A stretch of DNA of 64,000 nt from Mactromeris polynyma (taxonomy: Eukaryota; Mollusca; Bivalvia; Venerida; Mactridae): NCBI GenBank assembly GCA_032209605.1, contig JASFXZ010000004.1:32894401-32958400 (forward strand). Reading direction: 5' to 3'. Below the pieces are notes generated by a model. That model was not told the DNA's origin. It made no database searches and saw only the letters and a program-made list of their open reading frames with translations. A program made the translations under genes and the position numbers. The stretch's first letter is position 1. Every line of letters starts with the position of its first letter. Shown one piece after another: positions 25,101 to 40,100 of this stretch.

Positions 25101-28100
25101 TTCTGAACAAATTTTAAATCCGTAGCACTTCACAGTCAGTGTTGTATCATTTGCAAACAAATTAAACAAGAGATGCAAGAAGCTGAAGGTAAAAAATCTG
25201 GAACTCAATTTTCACCAATAGTTTCGATGTTATCTAATTAACAATCTCTGTTAACTTGATTAACTCGAAGAAATGTAAGTTAAACACAGGTCTAGTTCAG
25301 CATGGACAACTAAACATGAACAAATTGTGTATAACATTTAATGTGTGCACCGTATGTCATTGCCTATCTATATAGAGCTAGGTAACTGGCTTAGTTAGTG
25401 CGTTACAACCAAAAGTCTATCAAGCATTTTGATTCGTCAAGAAGACTTGTCGCTAAGCTTATTGTCCAGACATCAACCAATGAAAGGCTTCGTTACAAGT
25501 CATTTGTCTGGAACATTTCTAAACGTTCTCAAAATCTTTAATCCAGGAATGATATTTTTCGGTCTGAATTCGGTGAATATCAGAAAACTTGCATCTATGA
25601 TATAAGTAATAAATGATTAAGTGAACGAATAAGCCATTTTTACCTCTCTGTGACTAGCATCATTAAGAATTTCTGCGAGAAGACTACCAGCTTTATTGTT
25701 GGCAATGAGGGGCTGAGCAGCTTGTTTGAGGAAACTTAATGGAACACTATTATCCTGTATCATTGGGCTGATAAGTTCACCATAATACTGCCAGATCTTG
25801 GGAATGTCTATCTCTAAATCTTCAGCATACTCAAGAACTTCTAACAACCTGAAATAACATTGATACGAAAAAATTAACAGGGCAACTTCCAATAACAGTC
25901 AATACAGAATATGATGGAATACAATTAACTTAATGAAAGTAATTAGATAAACAGTTTACTGAAATCACAAAATCTCTTCAGCCATAATCAAAATGAAATA
26001 ACACTTTTTGTAGTAAAACAATAATCAATCCAAAATTAAGTAATTAATGAACTTTAACTAGATATTCTATTCATACCATAAGACCATCGTTAAAAATGCT
26101 TGTTTGCAGTTACTCAACCGACTCATGAAAAATGCTTTGACTCAATTGATTTTTTCAGGTTCATCGATGATTAGTCAGTTCTTGTAAAACCACAAATAAA
26201 TTTTTAAGGACGACATAAATAATAATAAATATTTAACAGTAACACATCGCGTCTGTGGCATAATTACTGATATAAATACCAGTAAGTGGTAATTCAAATT
26301 TTGTTTACCCTTTAATGTAGTTCTCTACAGATATAATCTGTTTATTGACTAGGTCATGAAGTAAATGGCCGGTCTGTTTCCTAGCTTGAGATGATCTCTC
26401 CAGTACATGATTCATTGCATTAGAAACAAACTGGAAATGATTTTGTACCGACAACTCTCGTACACACAACAAGGCTTCCTGTAACAACAAAAACACAGAA
26501 ATTTGTTACACAGAAGTAAATTCTGCAAGCTGAGCGAGATATCACAATACACAGAAAACTCAGGATAAAACAATAGAAGTTAAGGGAAATAAAAGACGAA
26601 AATCTTTAGCCTCATAAATGCCAAGTGGTCCTTTCTCATCTCTAGGCACTGAACAGCAAATAAGCATAGTGCCTGAAAACAACAGAAGCACTGACAACAG
26701 AGACAGACATGAGCGCCAACCATTCAATTGAATCCAGCTTATTAGTAAAGTTCAGAATTTGAGTAATATATCAACCACCAAAATACTGGAGCCAATCTTA
26801 TCATCATGTAATTCCTTTTAAGACACTTTAAAATTAAGTTTCATCAGCTAAGTTATCTAATTTAACCAATGAAACAAAATGTATTCCTTTAAATTTAGTG
26901 TTTATATGAAACCTTACCAAACTTAAGAACACAGTTCATGCACAATGATGCCATGATCATTTCTGCCATAAACTGTGGACAACAATGCCACAATATCTTA
27001 CCTTTGTATCAAGAATTCCAAAATATTCATCAAGAATAGCTTTACTCTTCTTTTCCATTTCATCTGAGGGAAGAGCTTTAACCTCGGTCTTTGACGGAGC
27101 AGGTGGACGAGTCTCTGGTTCCCCTCTACCTCGACTTCTCTCACGGTGCCCTCCTTCCACCGACTGACTTGAACCAATAGCTCTATATAATAAAATGCAA
27201 TGATTAAAATTTACAACCATCTGTGTCACACAAATACAGTATTATAGTATATCTCCTTGATCCAGTTACTGACCGAAACTTTTTGAAGAGTTTCAGGCAA
27301 ATATCAAGCACTTTTTAAAATGTTTAAGCTCCTTCTAATGTTTTTTAAGACATTGGCCATGTAAGGTGAATTCAAGACGAGCATCAAATAAGACGAGGCT
27401 TTTCAAGGCCTGTATGAACCATGTGTAATAAATCCAAATAACAAAAAAGCGTACTTGGCCGCAGCAACTGCTCCAGCTCTCTCACGATCGTATTCCTGAG
27501 AGTGTCTTGTACCAACTGATGGTGGACGCATGAATCCAGCACGACCTCTACCCCCATCACTACGTGCGGGGCTAACACCAGTGTACCGACGACCTTGTTC
27601 ACCCTCTTCAGGTCGACTAAGAGCAGAAAATCTGAAAATTGGAAGACAGAATTTTTATAATTTTAAAATGTTAATAAATGAGCATATAGTCTTCGAGATT
27701 TGAAAAATGCATGAATCTTGAACAAAACCTATTATGGAACAAGTTCAACAGTATTTTAACAGTTAAACGCACAGGGGGGAGTTTGATTTCACAATTGTTT
27801 GTCCGAAAGTGGAAGACTAACCCCCCGTGCACATATATCCAAGACAATGTCCGTCTCCCTCTTTAACAAATACACAATTTAACTCCTACCAGAACTCGAT
27901 AAATTTTACAATCCCACAATAAATTTGTCACACGATAGGTCAATGGTAGTTGTTTACTATGCTACTCTATGATCGGTTGACATTAATTCAGATTTTTGCA
28001 TATCGACGATATATTGATTATATTTTTAAATTCCGTTAATAGGCCCGGCCACTCTTATTTTTCGGTATGTTTATGAGTGTATGCCCTAAATATTTCAATG

Positions 28101-31100
28101 TTAAACTTGCATTTTTATGATAAAAACATACCATTTAAGTAATTAATCTGTATTTTAACTTCACAGTATTATATTATGTTGTTAACATTTGGAATGCACA
28201 ATCAACTAGAGTACTGTTAAACAAGCAGCCGACTACAAAGCCATGTTACACATTTTGGACTGTACCCAATGTCCTGTATTTTCCTATCAATATATCAATA
28301 TTATTAAGTGTGCATCAAAAAGCATTGATACATAGATATGGATTGTATCAACGACAGTGCTACTCTATGATCCAAGTACCTACCTGTTGGTTGGAGCATT
28401 TGGTTTTTCTTTCTCCTGTGATGGACGACCAGAAGTACCGCCGGTACTACCACGTCCCCAGCCTGCAAACCTGCTTGCACCTCCACCAGGCCCTAGCTGT
28501 ATGTTACTCTCATCTGTATTTTGCTGGATCAAAATATGACAATTATTATTATATAGTGCAAAATCTCAGGAGTGCCTCTCTTGAGCAACATCCTTTCTTC
28601 AATAACAATATTCATGTACAATGCATTTATCAACAACTTATTCCCCAAAACGCAATCTCCAAAAATGTGTATCCCCTAAAATGTTGTTCAGTACATGAAA
28701 CCAGAAACAAAACAAATATACCTATATTATACAAAATATTTACTTGATGCCCACAATATATAAACAAGACACCAACATAACAGAACCAAAGAATGTCCAT
28801 CAATACAGAATATTTCATACATTAACTCTATCTTGTATAATTACCTTTGATAATTTCATTTTGGAAGGGTCTATGGATCTATCTACAGATTTGAGAGGCG
28901 TTCTTTGTCCCACTACAGTGTTCCATCCATCATTAGCATTATTAGGTGGACGACGGTCACGTCCTGAAATATATACATATACAGTTAACTCACGTCATGA
29001 TGTACTTTCCATTACTTCGAAGTATTTCTAATGTCGCGATTTTATGCTTTTTAGTCTACATGAAATTCTGTCAGTTAAAACTAACTTTTGTCTCGAAGAT
29101 TTCCATTACGACAAAGTTTTTTCAAAGTCCCTTAACAAGGTCACACCTTAAACCTTAAAATTTTTCACTTTAGAGTGAATGGTGGTGTAACTCATCGAGT
29201 GTGGAAAATAGCATTATGAGGGGAGAATTCATTGAATGACAAAATATACACGTCATGCTTTCATTAACTCTCAGTAGTATGAACATTTAAACGACAGATC
29301 AGTATCGTGAGTTCAATGTTTCTGGTACTCTGCGTAGGAAATATCAACGAAGCTTAGAAAGGGGAATGGAAAAGAAAAGACGCAAAATGATGTATACTCG
29401 GACAGCGAATGAATGGCATAAAATTTTCGCCCCAAAATAGAACTAAAATAAACTGCTAGTATTGATAGATAAATAGATTACCTCCAGCACTCCTGTTAGC
29501 TCTCTGTTGTTGTTGATTTTGCTGTGAGATTAAGGCTTTCTCTTGTGCTTCACGTTCTACTTCCTTGTGTATCTGGTCAATTGTCTTTGGATTGTTGTCA
29601 ACACGACGTGGCACCCATTTACTCTGCAAATATAATACATAACCTTGTTTTATAAAGTCTGTGACTGCTATATGACATTGCCATGCTCCAAGCTTTCATA
29701 CATCTTGAAAAATTCAGAAAAAGCAAGCGTATTCCAAGTGAATTTAATTTTTGCAATGATCACAAATGGTTTGTGAAGACTTAAAGCAAATCAAAATTTC
29801 TTTACTATCAAAATGCAATATAGATCTTGCTAGTAACTTCATGGGGGAGTATAATGAAATAATATGTAACTGTGCTCACACAAAGTATGCCCAAATACGT
29901 CGGGAAATTCAGTCGTACATAAGCATAAATATTGAACTTTTAGCAACTTAACAGAATACCTTAATGACAGAAATATCTCAGTAACGAGGAATTCTGTCTT
30001 CAATCAACAGTAAGACAGGGATAACATCATCATAAACATATCTGCCATCATTAAAATGGTTTGTAAATATTGAACTTTTAGAAACTTAACAGACACAGTT
30101 AACCTAAATGACAGAAATATCTCAGTAACGAGGAATTCTGTCTTCAATCAACAGTAAGACAGGGATAACATCATCATAAACATATCTGCCATCATTAAAA
30201 TGGTTTGTAAATATTGAACTTTTAGAAACTTAACAGAAACAGTTAACCTAAATGACAGAAATATCTCAGTAACGAGGAATTCTGTCTTCAATCAACAGTA
30301 AGACAGGGATAACATCATCATAAACATATCTGCCATCATTAAAATGGTTTGTAAATATTGAACTTTTAGAAACTTAACCGACACAGTATACCTAAATGAC
30401 AGAAATGTCTCAGTAACGAGGAATTCTGTCTTCAATCAACAGTAAGACAGGGATAACATCATCATAAACATATCTGCCATCATTAAAATGGTTTGTGAAG
30501 TCTTAAAGCAAATCAAACTTTTTTAGATATCAAAATTTCTAATTGACTTGCTTGTAACAATATAGCACAAAGCAAGCTGGGAATTCAGATGTACATTAGC
30601 ATAAATATTGAACTTTTAGAAACTTAACAGTATACCTAAATGACAGAAATATCTCAGTAACGAGGAATTCTGTCTTCAATCAACAGTAAGACAGGGATAA
30701 CATCATCATAAACATATCTGCCATCATTAAAATGGTTTGTAAATATTGAACTTTTAGAAACTTAACCGACACAGTATACCTAAATGACAGAAATAGCTCA
30801 GTAACGAGGAATTCTGTCTTCAATCAACAGTAAGACAGGGATAACATCATCATAAACATATCTGCCATCATTAAAATGGTTTGTAAATATTGAACTTTTA
30901 GAAACTTAACAGTGTACCTAAATGACAGAAATATCTCAGTAACGAGGAATTCTGTCTTCAATCAACAGTAAGACAGGGATAACAATCATCATAAACATAT
31001 CTGCCATCATTAAAATGGTTTGTGAAGACTTAAAGCAAATCAAACTTTTTTGGATACCAAACTTTCTAAATGACTTGCTTGTAACAATATAGGACAAAGC

Positions 31101-34100
31101 ACGCTGGGAATTCAGATGTACGTAAGCGTAAATATTGAACTTTTAGAAACTTAACCGACACAGTATACCTAAATGACAGAAATATCTCAGTAACGAGGAA
31201 TTCTGTCTTCAATCAACAGTAAGACAGGGATAACATCATCATAAACATATCTGCCATCATTAAAATGGTTTGTAAATATTGAACTTTTAGAAACTTAACA
31301 GAAACAGTTAACCTAAATGACAGAAATATCTCAGTAACGAGGAATTCTGTCTTCAATCAACAGTAAGACAGGGATAACATCATCATAAACATATCTGCCA
31401 TCATTAAAATGGTTTGTAAATATTGAACTTTTAGAAACTTAACCGACACAGTATACCTAAATGACAGAAATAGCTCAGTAACGAGGAATTCTGTCTTCAA
31501 TCAACAGTAAGACAGGGATAACAATCATCATAAACATATCTGCCATCATTAAAATGGTTTGTGAAGACTTAAAGCAAATCAAACTTTTTTGGATACCAAA
31601 CTTTCTAAATGACTTGCTTGTAACAATATAGCACAAAGCAAGCTGGGAATTCAGATGTACGTAAGCGTAAATATTGAACTTTTAGAAACTTAACCGACAC
31701 AGTATACCTAAATGACAGAAATGTCTCAGTAACGAGGAATTCTGTCTTCAATCAACAGTAAGACAGGGATAACAATCATCATAAACATATCTGCCATCAT
31801 TAAAATGGTTTGTGAAGACTTAAAGCAAATCAAACTTTCTAAATGACTTGCTTGTAACAATATAGCACAAAGCAAGCTGGGAATTCAGATGTACGTAAGC
31901 GTAAATATTGAACTTTTAACAGTATACCTAAATGACAGAAATATCTCAGTAACGAGGAATTCTGTCTTCAATCAACAGTAAGACAGGGATAACATCATCA
32001 TAAACATATCTGCCATCATTAAAATGGTTTGTAAATATTGAACTTTTAACAGTATACCTAAACGACAGAAATATCTCAGTAACGAGGAATTCTGTCTTCA
32101 ATCAACAGTAAGACAGGGATAACATCATCATAAACATATCTGCCATCATTAAAATGGTTTGTAAATATTGAACTTTTAGAAACTTAACAGACACAGTATA
32201 CCTAACTGACAGAAATATCTCAGTAACGAGGAATTCTGTCTTCAATCAACAGTAAGACAGGGATAACATCATCATAAACATATCTGCCATCATTAAAATG
32301 GTTTGTAAATATTGAACTTTTAACAGTATACCTAAACGACAGAAATATCTCAGTAACGAGGAATTCTGTCTTCAATCAACAGTAAGACAGGGATAACATC
32401 ATCATAAACATATCTGCCATCATTAAAATGGTTTGTAAATATTGAACTTTTAGAAACTTAACAGACACAGTATACCTAACTGACAGAAATATCTCAGTAA
32501 CGAGGAATTCTGTCTTCAATCAACAGTAAGACAGGGATAACATCATCATAAACATATCTGCCATCATTAAAAACTTAAATATCCAATATGCATCCTACAA
32601 GTTTCAGTAAGGGAATATGAAATTCTAAACCAAAAAAAATATTTTCTTTTTTGTGAAACAACTTGTAATCTAGAGGTGCAGCCATTTTCTAGGGAGATTT
32701 TAATGAGCAACAACAAATTCAAGGACTATCGAAGGTCATTGCAAACCAAACAACAAAGTCAAGGACTATCGAAGGTCATTGCAAACCAAACAACAAAGTC
32801 AAGGACTATCAAAGGTCAGTGCAAACCAGAGTAGGTGCATCTTCAGAATTCAAGGGTCCAACATTACTGTATTACATTATGTTTAAAACCCTCGGGTCAG
32901 AGACAACAGAATTTTCACATCAACCTTTTCTAATGCAGTTACAACTCATCAACCATACTACAACAAAAGAACGGTCCATCATGATCTGCTTCAGTAACGA
33001 GGAATTCATAAAATCGTCAGGAATCAGACGGGAATAATCATCATCAACAGATCAGTAATAACAAATTCTCTGTAATAAGGTAATTTATGTGCTAACAGCA
33101 ATCTAGCAAAACGGAATAATTACATTCAAAGTTAAATATTTCAACCCAACAGACTAACGCAACTTTCCTGAATTGAGGACATTAACAATCTGCTTCAGTA
33201 ACGAGGAATTCATAAAATCGTCAGAATTCAGACGGGAATAATCATCATCAACAGATTGTCTTAATCAAGTTATTGTATTCAATCCAGCGTAAAATAAGCT
33301 AGTTAGTATGGACTGATTGAACTATTCATAAACAAGAGTGGTTAAACATGCTTAAAACTAGAACATTTTTTTCTTTTTTTAGATATATGTCAATTTTTGT
33401 GTAAGAGAAAGTGTCAGGGTGAAGTACACACAAAAACTTACGAGTCTAAGTTCTAAGATATCTCGTAACATAAATCGAACACGAGATGATGTCTTCTTGT
33501 CATTCACAATTTTATTCATTTGCTGGAAATACTGATCAATTCTTGGCTGCAAGAAAGAAACAGAAAAAAATTACTAAAAATTAACAAAATATCATGCAAA
33601 ACAACCTTTTATTTAAACATGGCCTAAAAGGCACTGCAATTGTACAAAATAAATGGATCAATTTACAATATTAGATTTTCACCCAAGACCTGAACGATTC
33701 TCTCAAATAGAAAATGAATTTATTCCTATTCATGAACTCCTTATCATGAAATACCTAAATATAAACTATTTAATTGCGCCAGATGTCACTTTACACATTT
33801 GCAGAGTTCAAATAATACACGTTTAACTGAATGTTCAAATTGACATAATTTCTCAAGGTTAACATAGAACAGAGAATGACCAGTGAACAACTTACCCTAG
33901 CCTTATCAGTATCTAATTCTTTGCCTATAGTAGTGAGCAGACGGCATAAACACTCTAGATTCTCAGCATCTTTGGAACGTAGTAATTTGAACACACAATC
34001 ATGCATAATATTGTCTGTTAACATCTTCAACTTGAACAACTCTCCAATAAATCTGCAAAAAAAAACAACATTTATCTCAACCACAACAGAAAAACAACTT

Positions 34101-37100
34101 ACCAGACTAGAGCAAAATATTACTGACTGATCAGTCCCAGCAGCATAAATATTCAATTCAGCACTGTTAACATCAACATTGAATAATTGTAACAGTGCAA
34201 ATTTTGCAGTAATATTTCATTATATAGATTAATAAATTTTTTACAAGTTTTAACTCTGAAAATTCTCAGCATGTATTGCAATTGTTTCCTCTTTCTCTAA
34301 TGAAAAAACATCGTACCTAACGAGACTCTTGTTCAACAATATTTTCATTTAGTTGATGTACCACATACTGGCATTTTCAACACAACCTGTACCATAGATA
34401 TTGTAGTAATCAAAGATGTTCTCACAAAGTTCCAGAGTCACTGTATATACAGGCATGAGAACGCAAAGTTTCAAAATCAGCTGAAAATTCGGCAATGGGT
34501 CCAGTGGGCCCCTGAAGCTCCTGGCTTTTAAGCATCTAAGATGACTTAAATTGTCTCAAACACGGCCCTTGCGAGTGTCACATCCGCAGATTTCTGTGAA
34601 AAATTCTCAAGCCTGATATTTCAGACTACCCTTACCGTATATTTCCCAGAGATCTTCTTTTAGCTTTGGATTCTTCATACGCAAGTTCTTGTTTTAGTTC
34701 CGCTCTCTTTGTACCCTGAAATCAAACACACAATATGTTATTGTCATTGTATCAATGTTACCAAAGAGTAATTTGTCTTTTTTCACAATTCACTTAAGAT
34801 TTTTTCATCTACATAAAACCATCAAAGTTTTACATGCTGGTCTTTAAAACCATCCAACGCAATAACACAATACCAAGTCAATCTGTTACTTGATTGATAA
34901 ATAAGGAAAGGAAAATAGTCTCCTTCATAAGCACTGCTGAAATGTGTGCTTCAAACTTCATAAAAACAGCAGACTACTGTACACCAATATTAACAGCCAG
35001 GTAAATCTCTTACAATCTGTAGAAAAACTGAGGCCACGTTTCGTGAACGTTGCAGTCCTGTCGGACATGTTGAACAAGTTCCAATGAGGTCCCGGACCTT
35101 TTTCGCAGGTCACAGACAAACTGTACAGCAAGTTAACAAGCTCCCATGTATTCAAAACAAGTGAATGTCACACATACAATTTCGGGTCAGATAATAAAGT
35201 TACGACCAAATGTCCTACAATCTGTAGAAGCCTTTCAGGAAGCCAGGTAGATTAGATATGGAAAAGCTAAACAAATGCAGGTAAATTTTTCAGCAGTTTT
35301 TGTAGCCGTTATTTTGGCAATATTCCCAATGCTAAAAAGTATATATTGTCCAAATTTAAATGTAAAAATCCCGATAAATCTGAAGTTAAAGGGTTTTCAC
35401 CAAGGCAATTTATTTAAATAGCAATTGTTGATTAATTAATTTACTTTTATTCCTAATTCTTTGCCTTAATTCTAGACTTTTTCTAGACGTTTAATGGGCA
35501 AAAATTTCCCAATTTGAAGGGTATCAGTCATCTTCCCAAATTAAACCCTGATATGGATAAAGGAGTGGGAACAATGGCGGAAGTTTGTTGTACACGTATG
35601 TCTTATGTGGGATTAAAAGGATTATTGCAGTGAGTCAACTATGATAAAATCTTTTCATACCTCCGCTTTTTCCATTTCTTCTCTCATTTCAGAGAAACGT
35701 GCTTCAGAAGATTTGTCTTTCTCGAATTCTCTTTGACATCTTGTCAGTAAAACGGCACGAAAGTTTACAAACTCCCCTGGTTTGGAAGCAGATTGTACTT
35801 TGCACTAAAATAAAATACAACCAACGTAATTCTTTTGTTTATATCAATATTATGAAGTTCAAGGGCCTCAATCTACTTCGGGGGATTTTTTGGACATCTT
35901 TCCAGTCAAAGTCAAACTGCTGTATTCCAGTCAAAGTCAAACCGCTGTATTCCAGTCAAAGTCAAACCGCTGTAGACGTACAATAATCCCAATACAGTTG
36001 CATTCATCACTAAACAAAACACGGAACATGATTCTGATATTATGTCAGCTAGTCAAAAAATCTAGTTTTTCAAGTCAAAGTAGTATTTTCCAGCTTTTTT
36101 TGCTCCTATGGGGGAAATTGAACTTGAACTGGAGAAAAGAAGGTACTATTTCGGTGGTGGAAAGGAGCTGAGCTGATATTCAGTCACAAAAATGGAAAAT
36201 TGAGGGGCCCAAAGTGTGATCTGTCTACATAATGTCAATTTATTACAATCATATACTGTAGAAAGACTTGTGTCCCAAAAATCAGCGCAAGATTTTACTT
36301 AGCTGCTCATGGACTAAGCTTGTCGTCTCTCTTTGTCACTGAATTTACTTCACGGAATTGAGAACTTTCATTTGAACATAGCTCAATTCATCTCAAAGGA
36401 ATACTTGGGTATCATTGTTTTAACAATAAACTTACCATTGACAGACATCTACACATGTTGGCATAAGCTACACTAAAGCTGGGCTCACCGATAGCCTGAA
36501 ATATTGGACAAAACAATGTTTTACTTGCATATATTACAATCCTGAGCTTCTTTTGACTCACAAATTTCACAAAAAGAACAACTTGAGTTGTAACACTGAA
36601 TACAGAGCATTTCGATACAAGTGGCCAAAGATAGGTTTAGCTAAAAATTCTTGTCTCTCATACCAAGGTACAATATTGTGCAAGATATGGCATTAGCAAA
36701 ATTAAATCACATAATTACATATATTGGAACATAATTAGCTGGTTTACAAACTAGCAGGAAGATAATAGCTGTGTACCTTTTCAAAAACTAAGTCAATGAC
36801 TCCCTTCAGTTTAACTTCAGAATCAATTGGCAGAGCCTGCATCTGTGAGACCAAAGTCTGAAACTTCTGTGGTGTTAACTTGTTCAATATACTTCTTGTT
36901 TTCTTGTACAATTCCTGAATAATACAAATAATTAGTGAATATGCTGCATAAACCTGCGACAGTGTGACAGAAGCCAAACACTACTTGAGATCAATCTAGC
37001 TAAAGCATGGGAACAAGAAGGTTAGTGTCAAATGTTACAACAATAACAGTTAAGTCAGATATGTATTTAAAAACCAGGAATCCTAGCGGTCAGATTTTTT

Positions 37101-40100
37101 TTACATTTTCCATTATACAATATTTTACTCAATACTTAATTCAACCTTGCCAGATTTTCTCCACTCTAATTCCATGTACACTACAATAAGAATCGTATAA
37201 CAGTCTCAGTTAATTAGGCAAAAGAGTGACTACAGTATAACTTCTCTTTAAAGACCACCTCAAAATTAAGAACACAATTTTCAAGTACTCAGTCTCAATA
37301 TAAAGACCACCTCAAAAAGAAAACCAGTTTTCAAGGGTCCCTAGGGTGGACTTGTTACTCAGGTTTTACTGTATATATCTAAACCTCGTGTACATATGGA
37401 GGGCTGAAAGCAAAACCAGTCTATCTACATAAAGTACATATAAATAAAGAAGCAGATGGACTTATTTCACTTTCAGACCTTGATACCAGCTATCTTGGCT
37501 GTCCCTACAAATCTTATAATACAAGTTCTTGATTAATTTGAGTCCGAGGCAGATCTCCATTTTGACAGTATGTGAAATAATGGTGGGAAAGAAAACAGAA
37601 GAATAACATACGTCTGTATCATCCTCATCATCATCTTTGTCTTTCTTAGCCTCTGGATTCTTAGCATCTGAATGTGTTGGTTTCCACGCTTCCTTAGCCT
37701 TATGTAGTTCTATATCTTTACTGATAGATACATTTATATGGCGAGTAGGAGGACCGCTCTTGTTCTTCTGGTTGCTCGGTTGTCTTGGAAGTCCTCCTCG
37801 TGACTAAAATAATATTTGCAAAACTTCAATAAAACTCGAGCAATTCACAGATATACCATTGTTCACTTTTCACTCAAGCAATATACAGATGGTAAGAATC
37901 TTTCACTGGCATCCGGTACTAATAGAAATATCTGTCAAGATGGTTACTGCTTTGAAACAGTTACCCGAAGCAAGAAAATGCAGGAAATCCTGGTCTGGAT
38001 TGCATGAAATACCATAGTTCACTTAAACACACAACTTTTATCAAGATTTTTACTAACTTGGTATAGCCTGTTTTTATTTTCTTGAGAATGGTTGCAAACA
38101 AACAGTGACATGGTCAGCAAATTAAAACATGTTACGTAAAATATTGACCAGAAGAACACATTTACAGTATTCCTAAATAATTCTGATTCAACAGTAACTG
38201 GAAAATACTTTTTCTCTTTCTTTTACAGGAAGACTACGTCTAAAGGAACTCTTTAACAGTGATGCAGCTTTAAATTCATACGTAACTGTAGCATTTTTTC
38301 CCATATCATCGACACAATTTAACTCAAAGAAAATATAGTGCAAGGTAAATATTGCGCAGTCAGGTAACAAACAACTATTTTTTTGAAAAATTCAGGTTTT
38401 AAGCCCTAGCATTTTTTTAAATGCGTAATCAACCATTAACATAACGTGCGGATTTAATATGAAATATACGCCCCAAAACAAGGTAATCAGCAGGTTTCTA
38501 ACTCTTGACATTCGGATCAATAGTAAAGAATACACAGGCATGAGAAAGCAAAATTTCAGAATTAGCTGATAATTTGGAAAGGGGTCCAGAGGGCTGCTGA
38601 AGCTCCTAGCCTTTAACCATTTTAGATGGCTTAATTTGTCTCAAAAACGGCCCTTGAAAGCGACAAACCCGCGGATTTCCGTGAATCAATGGAAAATACT
38701 GTCTGAATACACAAATACAACACTAACCTTACTGCCACCTCCGCCACCAGGTGCATTGGACCAAACATATTTAGGTGTGAAATCAAATTCTTGAGATCCT
38801 TGGGAACTTTGTGGGTTAATTTCCCTACTAAATTGTCGACCTGCAGATTGCGGCTGAAATAAGTCAAAATTATAAGCATTCATTATATATAAACCCTTTT
38901 TAACTTGACATTTACAGCATCTTCAGACAGAACAATACATAAGAAAATTAAAAAAAACACTTTCTGTTCAACATTTTTAATTGTCTGCATACACTACAAA
39001 ATTTTAAAAATAATAAATGATTCCTCTTATCCTTACTTGAGAACACCACTGATTTCGTTGTCCGACACAGCTTACCATGGTAACAGTGTTACAATATTAA
39101 AACAATACAAAATTTATGCTTTGGTATGATTTCAGTATACAAAGTTTCCAAAACATAAAAATGAACTACGCAAATTAAAATGTGTACCAGGGAATTGTAC
39201 AACAGATATATCTCAGTAACGAGGAATTCTGTCTTCAGTCAACAGTAAGACAGGGATAACATCATCATAAACATATCTGCTGGCTAAGTGTACATTTACA
39301 TGGACATTTCCTACAAAGCCGTTTCAGGATTTTATAGGGAACAAAGATAGTTATTGGTCTAAATTTACAGGAAGCAATCAAAACTATGCAGTCAAAGACG
39401 TACTTCACTGCATACATACCTTGTCCAGAATTATATCAGGTATATCTGGGAGACCTGCAGGTTTACGTACAGCAGTTATATCATTCTGAAACTGCAACAA
39501 GAACTCCCGGTCATAATGCTTCTTTCCCTCTGGGTTCAAAGGGCTCCATTGCTCTGTAAAATAATAAAGCATCATTTTTAGCAATATGTTAGTGAGCAAA
39601 ATCACTTGTAAAAATGATAAAAACCTGGCAAGTCCATAGCAAATGAGCATCTAATAAAAACATCATTATCATCACAGGAGAAGAAATAACTAGCATCCAC
39701 AAAAGCAGATGATTAAATATTTAGTGACTAGCCTGTCTTCTTAAATACCCTGGCCTTCCACTTACGTCTGGTTTATTTGGTGATGCGAAAAAGGAATGAC
39801 CTTTATTGAATTGTAAGATGTATGTATTTTCAATATGTTAACTTGGTATCTATGCAGAAAATAAAGATTTAATAGGATTAAAAGTAAGCATTTCATCCTC
39901 TCAGACAGATTAAAAACTTACAAAATGACGTACCTACATGTCTGGTTCACAATAAGAATTTGGCATACATCCATTTATAGCACAAACACAAGTTATCTAA
40001 GGTAGGAGATATGACTGACCCACAAACAATTACAAATTTTGATGCAAATGTTAGTTAACAAAATTTATTACAACTTTTACCTTCCGAGTACTTGTATCTA

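Larger units (their letters stand above)
19123..29623 (-). other. EIF4G: EIF4G exons 18-29: linker, MA3 and W2 domains
   Basis: Exon 18 starts [20 protein letters not shown]. Exons 19-21 are an Arg/Gly/Ser-rich linker with DDGWNTV-like [10 protein letters not shown]. Exons 22-24 hold MA3 (from about residue 1217: [20 protein letters not shown] ... [19 protein letters not shown]). Exons 26-29 hold W2 (about 1410-1575: [43 protein letters not shown], then the aromatic/acidic end). In vertebrates W2 recruits MNK kinases; that role is inferred here. Confidence 0.94.

Noticed and set aside
28310..28747. 145-codon plus-strand ORF
   Set aside because: It runs across EIF4G exon 20 and its flanking introns on the opposite strand. 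A shadow.
33876..34130. 84-codon plus-strand ORF
   Set aside because: Antisense to EIF4G exon 16 (MIF4G). A shadow.
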